The notes: generated by a model not told the origin, from the sequence alone. Shown: positions 1 through 5,527, counted from the stretch's first letter. The stretch: 7,543 nucleotides of DNA from CAYFQV01 sp964654185 (GCA_964654185.1 CAZZIE010000180.1:1-7543), one strand, 5' to 3'. Translations and numbers: made by a program.

Positions 1-1463
1 AGATCGGCGCCGAGACCCCGCGGGGCATTCTGCTGGTGGGACCTCCGGGTACCGGTAAAACCCTGGTTGCCCGGGCAATTGCCGGAGAGGCCGGCGTTCC
101 CTTCTACAGCATGAGCGGTTCCGACTTCATGGAGATGTTCGTCGGCGTCGGTGCATCCCGGGTGCGTAACCTCTTCAAAGACGCCAAGGCGAAGTCGCCC
201 AGCATCATTTTCATTGACGAGCTGGATTCAATCGGTCGACATCGCGGTGCAGGTCTCGGCGGAGGCCACGACGAGCGGGAGCAGACGCTCAACCAGTTGC
301 TTTCCGAGCTGGACGGATTCGAGCCGAATGAGAGCACCATCGTACTCGCTGCGACGAATCGCCCGGACATCCTGGACCCGGCGCTCCTTCGTCCCGGCCG
401 CTTCGACCGACGCGTCCTGATAAACCTCCCGACGGTGAAGGATCGGGAAGCCATTCTCAAGGTGCACGCCAAGAAGCGCCCCCTTGCCGACGACGTCGAT
501 CTGGAGAAGGTCGCACAGAGCACCCCGGGCTTCAGCGGCGCCGATCTGGAGAATCTGCTGAACGAGGGATCCATCGTGGCGGCACGGCAGAAGAAAGAGA
601 CCGTGAACATGGCCGACATCGATGAGGCGCGCGACAAGGTCCTGCTCGGTCTCGAGCGTCGCGGCATTACCATGAGCGAACAGGAGAAGAAGACGGTCTC
701 CTACCACGAGTCGGGGCACGCCCTCACCGCGGCGTTCATGCCGAACACCGATCCCATCTACAAGGTAACGATCATTCCCCGGGACAGAGCCATGGGTGTG
801 ACCCAGCAGATGCCGGCAAGCGAGCGCTATCTCTACAGCAAGAACTACCTCAACGACCGTCTCGTGGTCATGCTCGGCGGACGCGCCGCGGAGGAGCTGA
901 TCTTCGGCGACGTAACGACCGGCGCGGAGAACGACTTCCGGGAGGCGACCAAACTTGCCCGGCGGATGGTCTCCGACTGGGGCATGAGCAAGCTCGGACC
1001 CCTGGCCTCGTCCGGAGAGCAGCGAAACGTCTTCCTCGGCGAGGAGCTGTCCCGGGGCCGCGAGTTCTCCGAGCACACCGCCCAGGAAATCGATGCGGAG
1101 ATCAAGCGCATTCTGAATGAGGCCTACGATCGCGCCGTGAAGACCTTGAAGGAGCATCGGAAGGAGCTTGATCAGCTTGCGACCAGGTTGCTGGAGAAGG
1201 AAGACCTGGAAGCCAATGAGGTCATGGAAGTCCTCGGCCTCAGCTCGAACGGCCGGAAGGGCAGCAACCGGAAGGGAAGCGAATCGGCCGGCGAAGACGA
1301 CGAAGAACCCTCCGGTGACGGCTCCTCCGACAAGAAGCGTGCAAACCGCAGCGGATCATCCAGGAGCTCCGCGAAGGGCTCCGGGAAGTCCTCGAAAGGG
1401 AGCTCGCAGGAGAGTTCTGCTTCCGATTCGAGCGACGAAAACGACGAGAGCTCGTCGAGTTAG
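1..1463 (+). CDS. ftsH: ATP-dependent zinc metalloprotease FtsH, 5'-truncated by the window edge
   Basis: FtsH is a membrane-anchored hexameric AAA+ protease that unfolds and degrades membrane and short-lived cytosolic proteins. The reading frame is open from base 3, so the N-terminal membrane anchor and periplasmic part lie outside the window. Numbering from the GTG valine at base 36: Walker A GPPGTGKT (2-9), pore motif FVGVG (35-39), Walker B IIFIDELD (57-64), second region of homology ATNRPDILDP to GRFDR (106-125) with arginine-finger candidates R119 and R122, zinc site HESGH (224-228) and probable third zinc ligand D300 in TTGAENDF. All catalytic elements are intact. The peptidase domain ends near residue 403. 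A tail of about 70 residues rich in Ser, Gly, Lys, Asp and Glu follows, ending in four serines. That tail is unusual in composition and is not needed for the fold. The GTG at 36 lies inside the Walker A strand and is not the real start. Confidence 0.97.
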   Translation, partial: IGAETPRGILLVGPPGTGKTLVARAIAGEAGVPFYSMSGSDFMEMFVGVGASRVRNLFKDAKAKSPSIIFIDELDSIGRHRGAGLGGGHDEREQTLNQLLSELDGFEPNESTIVLAATNRPDILDPALLRPGRFDRRVLINLPTVKDREAILKVHAKKRPLADDVDLEKVAQSTPGFSGADLENLLNEGSIVAARQKKETVNMADIDEARDKVLLGLERRGITMSEQEKKTVSYHESGHALTAAFMPNTDPIYKVTIIPRDRAMGVTQQMPASERYLYSKNYLNDRLVVMLGGRAAEELIFGDVTTGAENDFREATKLARRMVSDWGMSKLGPLASSGEQRNVFLGEELSRGREFSEHTAQEIDAEIKRILNEAYDRAVKTLKEHRKELDQLATRLLEKEDLEANEVMEVLGLSSNGRKGSNRKGSESAGEDDEEPSGDGSSDKKRANRSGSSRSSAKGSGKSSKGSSQESSASDSSDENDESSSS

Positions 1464-1547
1464 CAGCGGCTGGAGCTCGTCGAGTTAGCAGCGGCTGGAG
1501 CTCGTCGAGTCAGCGGCGACTGGACCTCATCGAGTCGGCGACCGCTG
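1448..1547. repeat. four tandem 25-bp repeats starting on the ftsH stop codon
   Basis: Four head-to-tail 25-bp units occupy 1448-1472, 1473-1497, 1498-1522 and 1523-1547. Units 1 and 2 are identical and begin GAGCTCGTCGAGTTAG. Unit 3 differs from them at three positions, and unit 4 differs from unit 3 at six, so divergence grows away from ftsH. Unit 1 encodes the last ftsH codons and contains its TAG stop, so the array appears to be a duplication of the gene's 3' end. The period is not a multiple of three. Each unit carries a short near-palindrome, CTCGTCGAG (CTCATCGAG in unit 4). Confidence 0.9.
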
Positions 1548-1562
1548 CGCGCCTGGCGTCGA

Positions 1563-1625
1563 CGCGGAGAAACGTCCGCGCAGCGAAACCCCGCTCAGCC
1601 TCCGGCGCGCCCTGCCGCGCCGGGG
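1563..1625. terminator. two GC-rich stem-loops between convergent genes, possible bidirectional terminator
   Basis: The first hairpin has arms CGCGGA (1563-1568) and TCCGCG (1575-1580) around a 6-base loop. The second has arms CCGGCGCG (1602-1609) and CGCGCCGG (1616-1623) with a 6-base loop, extendable by two pairs to 1600/1625. They sit downstream of both ftsH (+) and the small membrane protein gene (-), where a shared terminator is expected. Neither strand shows a run of T after the stem, so intrinsic termination is uncertain. Rho-dependent ends or simple 3'-end protection are alternatives. Confidence 0.4.
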
Positions 1626-1645
1626 AGGGCTGTCTCCCGCCCTTC

Positions 1646-1867
1646 CTACCGCGTAACAACGTCGCGCAGAATCTTCACGATCAGAATCAGAATCGGAACG
1701 CTGTGGAGCAGCAGATCGAAGATGTCGATGGGCCTGGAGAGCGTGCCCTGAAAGAGCATCTGCAGCTTCTCAACGAGGTGAGGCTGCGGCCGAAACGGCG
1801 CCAATCCCAGCAGCACGGCGACCGGCACGAGAACTCCATACGGAATAGAATCCAGTAGCTTGAGCAT
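1646..1867 (-). CDS. small two-helix inner-membrane protein, conserved type of unknown function
   Basis: This 73-residue protein has two hydrophobic segments (about 9-25 and 52-67) joined by an amphipathic stretch. The loop contains LAPFRPQPHLVEKL (22-35), and before the second helix comes RPIDIFDLLLH (45-55). From memory, this pattern matches a widespread family of roughly 70-residue membrane proteins that databases often label 'RND transporter'. The label is not supported by the sequence, because such a short protein cannot be an RND pump. The ATG at 1865-1867 gives a sensible N-terminus, but no clear Shine-Dalgarno precedes it. The gene points toward ftsH and lies 183 bases downstream of the outer-membrane gene on the same strand. 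Function unknown; I am fairly sure it is a real gene because composition and motif pattern differ from the shadow frames. Confidence 0.8.
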   Translation of the reverse strand: MLKLLDSIPYGVLVPVAVLLGLAPFRPQPHLVEKLQMLFQGTLSRPIDIFDLLLHSVPILILIVKILRDVVTR

Positions 1868-1905
1868 GCCGGGAAGGTACCCACGCCCCGGAGGAACGAC
1901 AAGTC

Positions 1906-1981
1906 GGGGCCGGCCGGGGCCGGCCGGGCCCGGTCGGGCCCCGCCGGTTCGGTAGTGGCAGCCTTCGTAGTGGCAGCCTTC
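1906..1981. repeat. GC-only 10-bp degenerate repeats followed by a 15-bp direct duplication
   Basis: Bases 1906-1945 consist of four 10-bp units: GGGGCCGGCC twice, then GGGCCCGGTC and GGGCCCCGCC. The segment 1926-1941 can fold on itself (GGGCCC arms, 4-base loop). Immediately beyond, GTAGTGGCAGCCTTC occurs twice in tandem (1952-1966 and 1967-1981). The block lies in the 183-base spacer after the outer-membrane gene, where it could end that transcript, though there is no T-run. I see no gene in this spacer. Confidence 0.75.
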
Positions 1982-2050
1982 GGATCCCCCGACCTGACAG
2001 CCGCCGGCTGCGCTTCGTCACGCCGGATCATGGCTTCGGCAAATCGTGGC

Positions 2051-2938
2051 TCAGTAGTTGAAGCTCGGTCCAATGGTGACCCAAGCGTTCATGGGAGTGA
2101 ACCCCTCGGGGGGTGCCGGATCGGCAATGTGCACGCCGGCCTCAGGGCTCCAATCGTCCAGAGGATAGTGGTAGTCGAATCCGAGGTCGAGAACCACGCC
2201 GAAAACGCCGTCCCGACCATTCGGCTTCCACTGCACGCCGCCGAAGCCGCCGGCGGAGAGGAGCGTACGGCTCCAGGAGAGAACGCCGGATTCGATCCGG
2301 GTCTGGAAGGTTTCCTCAAGGACCGAACGGTCGTTCTGGGACACGGCGAAGCTGTCGCCGCCCATGCCCGCTTTGGCGCCGACACCAATGAAGAAGGTGT
2401 CACCCACCGAGAAGGCATAGCGGACGAGGGCGTTGAAGATGCTGTAGCCGTAGTTCGCGTAGGTGTAGTAGTCGTCCAGGCCGTCGGACTCACCGTCAGG
2501 GCCGGTCTCATCAATAGTAACGTTTGCCCGGTTCTCCGCTTCGAGGTGGTTCCGCTGTCCGAGGATGGACTGGCCGTAGCCGAAGTACTCCAGGCCGACG
2601 GAGAGATTTCCCGGACCGGTCCAGCGCCAGGTTCCGCCGCCGCCGTCGACGAAGGGCATCATGAAGGGGCTGAAACCATTGCCGTAGGCGCCCAGGTCAT
2701 CCGCGTAACCGGACATCTCATCCATCTGCAAGAGGTAGCGTCCGGTGAAGTAGGGGCCGCCGCCGAAATCAACGGGACTCTCTTTCCCAGCACCCGGTGC
2801 CATGCGATCGAGCTTCTCGTTGATCTCTTCGAGAACCGCAACAACTTCGGCGTTGCTGACATCCTCCTCATCCTCCTGTGCGGCAATCGGCAGCACCGCC
2901 AGGACCACAACTAGAGCGAGGACAATCGTGCGTTTCAT
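2051..2938 (-). CDS. exported protein of unknown family, probable outer-membrane beta-barrel
   Basis: This 295-residue protein starts with a typical signal peptide: MKR, a hydrophobic core, and likely cleavage after A20 (PIAA/Q). There is no lipobox cysteine. The first mature residues are acidic (QEDEEDVSN) and lead into a short amphipathic helix (about 26-46). From about residue 57 to the end the sequence is rich in Gly, Tyr, Phe and Asp with alternating hydrophobic residues, for example NLSVGLEYFGYG, TFFIGVGAKAG and VFGVVLDLGFDYHY. It ends PSFNY, an aromatic C-terminus typical of outer-membrane barrels. The start is fixed by a strong AGGAGG six bases before the ATG. It lies 161 bases downstream of the FecR-domain gene on the same strand. 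I do not recognise a named family; 'barrel' is inferred from composition, export signal and C-terminus. Confidence 0.82.
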   Translation of the reverse strand: MKRTIVLALVVVLAVLPIAAQEDEEDVSNAEVVAVLEEINEKLDRMAPGAGKESPVDFGGGPYFTGRYLLQMDEMSGYADDLGAYGNGFSPFMMPFVDGGGGTWRWTGPGNLSVGLEYFGYGQSILGQRNHLEAENRANVTIDETGPDGESDGLDDYYTYANYGYSIFNALVRYAFSVGDTFFIGVGAKAGMGGDSFAVSQNDRSVLEETFQTRIESGVLSWSRTLLSAGGFGGVQWKPNGRDGVFGVVLDLGFDYHYPLDDWSPEAGVHIADPAPPEGFTPMNAWVTIGPSFNY

Positions 2939-2944
2939 TTCGAA

Positions 2945-2950
2945 CCTCCT
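2945..2950 (-). promoter_or_regulatory. consensus ribosome binding site of the outer-membrane gene
   Basis: The minus strand reads AGGAGG, then TTCGAA, then the ATG at 2938-2936. The match is perfect with near-ideal spacing and settles the start codon. A weak -10-like TATACA lies just upstream (minus strand of 2960-2965), but I see no convincing -35. Confidence 0.85.
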
Positions 2951-3035
2951 GTCTCAAAGTGTATAGACGAGCGACGGCAACCGTCATGCCACTCCGGAAG
3001 GTCCGCTTCGAGTTCTGCTCCTTCAATACCTTAGC

Positions 3036-3093
3036 GTGACGGCACCTGCCACGGCGGCTCCGCTGCGCCGGGGAGTGCCCCGTCACGGTGCCG
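3036..3093. repeat. nested and competing inverted repeats between fecR-domain and outer-membrane genes
   Basis: GTGACGG (3036-3042) can pair with CCGTCAC (3080-3086), and the overlapping CGGCACC (3040-3046) can pair with GGTGCCG (3087-3093). A local CGGGG/CCCCG hairpin (3069-3073/3078-3082) competes with the first pairing. The element lies immediately downstream of the FecR-domain coding sequence; its right arm stops seven bases before that gene's last codon. It could be a transcript end or a stabilising 3' structure, but has no T-run on either strand. Confidence 0.5.
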
Positions 3094-3099
3094 ATGCTC

Positions 3100-3735
3100 C
3101 TATCGGTCCGGATCCAGTTCGACGAACTGCACGTCTGCGAAGATCTCCTCCAGGCGCAGCGCCCCGACCTGAGCCGATCGGAAGTCGTCGTCGTAGGTGT
3201 CCGCAAACTGCTGCGCCGTAACCACGACCCGAGAGCCGTCCGCGAGACGTGCAAAGGTCGCCGCGCCCTCGCGCACGCAGATCCAGTCGGTTCGCCCGGG
3301 CACGACGCGCTGGGCGAAGTCCGTCCCGCGCACCCCTGCCACACCGGTCGGTGTCCGGATTCGGTAGCGATCATTCCGAGCGCCTTGCACGACAGTCCGT
3401 ATCTTCCCCGCCGGCAGCCGGAAGGAGTGATCGACTGTCCTCGATCCGACGTCGATTCGCTCCAGAACAAAGGTTGTGTTCCGTGCAATCTTGATGAGGG
3501 TCCCGGAGGGTTCAACAGCGAGTTCGACGCTGCTCCCCCGGGTAACGACGGTTGTGCCCGCCGGGAGATCGGCACCGAGGGAAGGGTTCAGCGCCTCACC
3601 TGCCGCGGTGGTTACCTGGACCTCAGCCAGGTTGTCCGCGTAAGCGAGCGTCGCTGTCTGCGCTGCGGCAAGCGCGGTGATACCAACAAGCAGAATCGGG
3701 AGGATAAAGAGAAGGCGGAGATAATGCCGTACCAT
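3100..3735 (-). CDS. secreted FecR-domain protein
   Basis: This 211-residue protein has an N-terminal signal peptide (long hydrophobic core, residues 5-24, likely cleavage after the LAAA around 25). A single FecR-type domain follows: a beta-rich part with RGSSVELAVEPSGTLIKIARNT (66-87) and the hallmark RIRTPTGVAGVRGTDF (125-140). In classical FecR the domain is the periplasmic part of an inner-membrane anti-sigma factor. Here there is no cytoplasmic sigma-binding region, no internal membrane helix and no sigma-factor gene nearby. A ligand- or envelope-binding role is therefore more likely than sigma control. No peptidoglycan-binding LysM domain is present. The start has a GGGGGAG nine bases upstream. 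The outer-membrane gene follows on the same strand after 161 bases, so co-expression is possible but unproven. Confidence 0.88.
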   Translation of the reverse strand: MVRHYLRLLFILPILLVGITALAAAQTATLAYADNLAEVQVTTAAGEALNPSLGADLPAGTTVVTRGSSVELAVEPSGTLIKIARNTTFVLERIDVGSRTVDHSFRLPAGKIRTVVQGARNDRYRIRTPTGVAGVRGTDFAQRVVPGRTDWICVREGAATFARLADGSRVVVTAQQFADTYDDDFRSAQVGALRLEEIFADVQFVELDPDR

Positions 3736-3829
3736 GGTCTATTGCTCCCCCGGGAGATGCAAGGCGTGGCGGCTCCTCCGTACCCGGAATTGTTTAGTGC
3801 TCAGCTCATGTATAGTCTATCGCAGAGCT

Positions 3830-3852
3830 CCGTCGGCGCACAATCCCGACGG
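3830..3852. repeat. 7-bp perfect inverted repeat in the divergent spacer
   Basis: CCGTCGG (3830-3836) and CCGACGG (3846-3852) flank a 9-base spacer. The element lies between the start of the minus-strand FecR-domain gene and the plus-strand small-ORF promoter. It could be an operator or a hairpin; nothing else in the sequence decides between them. Confidence 0.4.
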
Positions 3853-3861
3853 GATACCGAC

Positions 3862-3891
3862 TTGCGCTTCTCTGCCGACCTGCGGTATGAT
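3862..3891 (+). promoter_or_regulatory. candidate promoter for the small ORF / rsgA leader
   Basis: TATGAT (3886-3891) matches the -10 consensus at five of six bases. TTGCGC (3862-3867), 18 bases earlier, is a partial -35. Transcription would begin near 3899, about 25 bases before the small ORF and 244 before rsgA. A second possible -10, TATAGT at 3811-3816, lies further upstream. Confidence 0.4.
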
Positions 3892-3923
3892 CCTGCAACT
3901 TCCACGCAGAGGAGGAGGGTTAG

Positions 3924-3986
3924 ATGTTGATTGCAAAAATTCATACAGATTTTGTGCTCTCCCGGCGTGGGCGCATCCGGTCGTAG
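3924..3986 (+). CDS. small ORF or leader peptide, 20 codons, upstream of rsgA
   Basis: An ATG at 3924 follows AGGAGGAGG (3910-3918) at a good distance and is preceded by a plausible promoter. It encodes 20 residues starting MLIAKIHTDF and ending RRGRIRS, then TAG at 3984. The peptide has a mixed hydrophobic N-terminus and a strongly basic end, with no run of one amino acid that would suggest an attenuation leader. Two hairpins follow before rsgA. The frame is the same as rsgA's and stays open from 3987 through the rsgA start. I do not recognise the peptide. It could be a real small protein, a translated leader, or the remnant of a larger gene. Confidence 0.4.
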   Translation: MLIAKIHTDFVLSRRGRIRS

Positions 3987-3999
3987 CCAGTCCAACCTT

Positions 4000-4036
4000 C
4001 TGCCCTAGCAGGCAGCTCGTGTCGGCTCCGGCCGAC
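4000..4036. repeat. two adjacent hairpins in the rsgA leader
   Basis: CTGCC (4000-4004) pairs with GGCAG (4011-4015), and GTCGGC (4021-4026) pairs with GCCGAC (4031-4036) across a TCCG loop. Both lie between the small ORF stop and rsgA. The second is short but very stable. No T-run follows, so a terminator is unlikely; a structured leader is possible. Confidence 0.4.
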
Positions 4037-4142
4037 GCCCAACGCTCACACCCATTTCATCTCATGTTGGCTGACGCCCCGGGATAGGACGACCTCCGTT
4101 CCGTGCCGTCAGGAGCTACCGAATCTGGTACGGAGTAGAACG

Positions 4143-5282
4143 TTGACACATACAGTTTGGCAGACGCTGAAGTGGACCACAGAGTCGGAGAACGCGTTCC
4201 GCGCAGCAGCTTCACCGGAGGATCGACCCGGTTTCGTTGTTGCGCAGACCGGGGATAGCTTCCAGATTGCAACACCGGAGGTGCAGGGCACCGCCCGCCT
4301 GTCCGGACACCTTCGATATCTCATTGACCTTGGCACCGGGACCTTCCCGACGGTGGGGGACTTCGTCGTGGCACGCCCGGCGGAGCCGGCCGACGGCACG
4401 TTCCGGATACAAACCGTGCTGCCCCGCCGCAACAGCCTTGCCCGTCGCAAACCCGGGAAACGACCGGACGAACAGGTGATCGCCGTGAACATCGATCTCC
4501 TGGCTATTGTTACGACCGGCGGCAGAGACTTCTCGGACCGACGGATCGAGCGATACGCCGAGATTGTGGCGGGGGAGGAGCGTCCGGACACTATTGCCGT
4601 GGTGAACAAGTGCGATCTCCTCGAAGATCCGGATGGATTCCTGCAGTACGCCCGGGGATTGCTCCCGACGCTGGGAGTGGTCGGTGTATCCGCGAAGACC
4701 GGCGCGGGCATTGAAGAGTTGGCCCGGCGCTTCGAACCCGGCGCGACAGTGGTCCTGGCGGGCTCATCCGGAGTGGGAAAGACGAGCATTATTCGCGCCC
4801 TCGCTGCCGCGACGGACCGCGCGCCCGCCGGGAATGAAGGCGCCTCGCCGGACGACCGCGCCGCGAACCCGTCGGAGCTGCGCGTAGCGGAGACCCGGAA
4901 GGACGAGAAGGGGCGTCACACCACGACGGTGCGCAAGGTGTACGCCCTGCCCCGGGGCACCCTCGTCATCGACCTGCCGGGCATGCGGGAGGTACAGGTC
5001 CTCGGCGACGACGCGCCGAGCAGCGCCTTCGAAGACATTGAAGCCCTCACCGAAGAGTGCAAGTTCAGGGACTGCCGGCACATGAGCGAACCCGGATGCG
5101 CCGTGAAGGCAGCGGTCCGTGAGGGGACGATCAGTCAGGAACGCTACCAGAGCTACTTGCAGCTCCGCGAAGAGGGAGAGTTGAACCGCGCCGAGCGACA
5201 ACGCCAGCGGCAGCTCTGGGGCAAGGCAATCGCACAGGCAACGCGGCAGCGCAAGAAGGCGGAGTGGGGAAAGCCCCTATGA
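4143..5282 (+). CDS. rsgA: small ribosomal subunit biogenesis GTPase RsgA
   Basis: RsgA is a cytosolic GTPase that binds immature 30S subunits and promotes late maturation and release of other assembly factors. The 379-residue protein shows the family's circularly permuted order: an N-terminal OB-fold (about 28-95), then G4 NKCD (155-158), G5 SAK (183-185), G1 GSSGVGKT (207-214), the switch region with HTTT (259-262), G3 DLPG (277-280), and a C-terminal zinc knuckle with C306, C311, H313 and C319 in the standard C-x4-C-x-H-x5-C spacing. All key residues are present. Between G1 and G2 there is a somewhat long polar insert (about 222-247). The best start is TTG at 4143, with GGAG seven bases upstream; no in-frame ATG lies between the preceding stop (3984) and this point. 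Its TGA overlaps the ATG of the next small ORF. Confidence 0.96.
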   Translation: MTHTVWQTLKWTTESENAFRAAASPEDRPGFVVAQTGDSFQIATPEVQGTARLSGHLRYLIDLGTGTFPTVGDFVVARPAEPADGTFRIQTVLPRRNSLARRKPGKRPDEQVIAVNIDLLAIVTTGGRDFSDRRIERYAEIVAGEERPDTIAVVNKCDLLEDPDGFLQYARGLLPTLGVVGVSAKTGAGIEELARRFEPGATVVLAGSSGVGKTSIIRALAAATDRAPAGNEGASPDDRAANPSELRVAETRKDEKGRHTTTVRKVYALPRGTLVIDLPGMREVQVLGDDAPSSAFEDIEALTEECKFRDCRHMSEPGCAVKAAVREGTISQERYQSYLQLREEGELNRAERQRQRQLWGKAIAQATRQRKKAEWGKPL

Positions 5283-5511
5283 ACCGACGCACCCGGGACT
5301 CAGAGCACCGGCGCGCTGCGGCCTCCGAAGGGCGCCCTCCAGGAGAGGGCGCCCCTCCCGGAGAGGGCGCCCCGGAGGCCCTGCGGACCCTCGCGGAGCA
5401 CACGCTTGCCNNNNNNNNNNCGTGAACGCCATCCTGCTCACCCACCCCGCTCACACGCTTGCCGATCTGGAGCCAGCAATCTATGGGCCTGTAACGCGCA
5501 ACGCATTATAA
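5279..5511 (+). CDS. probable small gene coupled to rsgA, broken by an assembly gap
   Basis: An ATG at 5279 overlaps the rsgA TGA in an ATGA, the usual sign of translational coupling. The frame stays open for 44 codons up to the N block at 5411. The encoded part starts MNRRTRDSEHRRAAASE, contains a six-residue repeat (PGEGAP twice, from an in-frame 18-bp DNA repeat) and ends ALRTLAEHTLA. After the gap, a frame beginning VNAILLTHPAHTLADLEPA runs 29 codons to TAA at 5509-5511. The two halves are out of phase for a gap of exactly 10, but a 10-N block may not represent true length. Both halves carry HTLA encoded by the same 12-mer. I do not recognise the product. Alternatives are two separate short ORFs or chance open frames in GC-rich DNA. 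Confidence 0.4.
5320..5380. repeat. inverted repeat enclosing three GGGCGCCC palindromes
   Basis: GGCCTCCG (5320-5327) and CGGAGGCC (5373-5380) are perfect complements. Between them GGGCGCCC occurs three times (5330-5337, 5347-5354, 5365-5372). GGAGAGGGCGCCCC is repeated exactly with an 18-base period (5342-5355, 5360-5373). The block is almost entirely G and C and very foldable, which may have contributed to the assembly break 30 bases later. It also encodes the PGEGAP repeat if the coupled ORF is real. Confidence 0.8.
5411..5420. other. assembly gap (10 N), flanked by a 12-bp direct repeat
   Basis: Ten undetermined bases join two contigs. The 12-mer CACACGCTTGCC directly abuts the gap on the left (5399-5410) and recurs 32 bases after it (5452-5463). 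This suggests a repeat-induced break or mis-sized join. Sequence and spacing around 5390-5465 should not be trusted. Confidence 0.97.
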
Positions 5512-5512
5512 T
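5507..5512 (+). promoter_or_regulatory. candidate -10 element of the PilZ gene
   Basis: A perfect TATAAT lies 15 bases before the PilZ ATG, overlapping the stop of the preceding gap-broken ORF. No good -35 is visible at 16-18 bases upstream. If used, transcription would start near 5519, giving a leader of only about 9 bases that just includes the GGAGG at 5519-5523. Confidence 0.4.
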
Positions 5513-5527
5513 GGCTTCGGAGGCCCC

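Noticed and set aside
228..1157. 309-codon open frame antisense to ftsH
   Set aside because: It lies wholly opposite an intact conserved gene; long antisense frames are expected in GC-rich codon-biased DNA, and the translation has no recognisable domain.
1687..2073. 128-codon minus-strand open frame spanning the repeat-rich spacer
   Set aside because: Its second half is out of frame with the small membrane protein gene and gives Cys/Arg/Ser-rich nonsense; the first half is translated repeats.
1955..2914. 319-codon open frame antisense to the outer-membrane gene
   Set aside because: The opposite strand has a signal peptide, ideal ribosome binding site and barrel-like sequence. This frame has none of these and reads like reversed GC-biased codons.
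3088..3930. 280-codon open frame antisense to the FecR-domain gene
   Set aside because: It overlaps a gene with a clear FecR motif and signal peptide, and its own translation shows no domain.
3736..4142. tRNA or other structured RNA gene in the spacer before rsgA
   Set aside because: I searched by eye for a T-loop motif, an acceptor-stem pairing and known RNA consensus pieces and found only short isolated hairpins.
4143..4148. Perfect -35 hexamer TTGACA at the rsgA start
   Set aside because: It is the start codon and next codon of rsgA; no -10 is found 16-18 bases downstream.
5461..5468. GCCGATCT resembling a flagellar sigma-28 -10 element ahead of PilZ
   Set aside because: Only six of eight bases match and no TAAA-type -35 lies at the required distance; it falls inside a likely coding frame.
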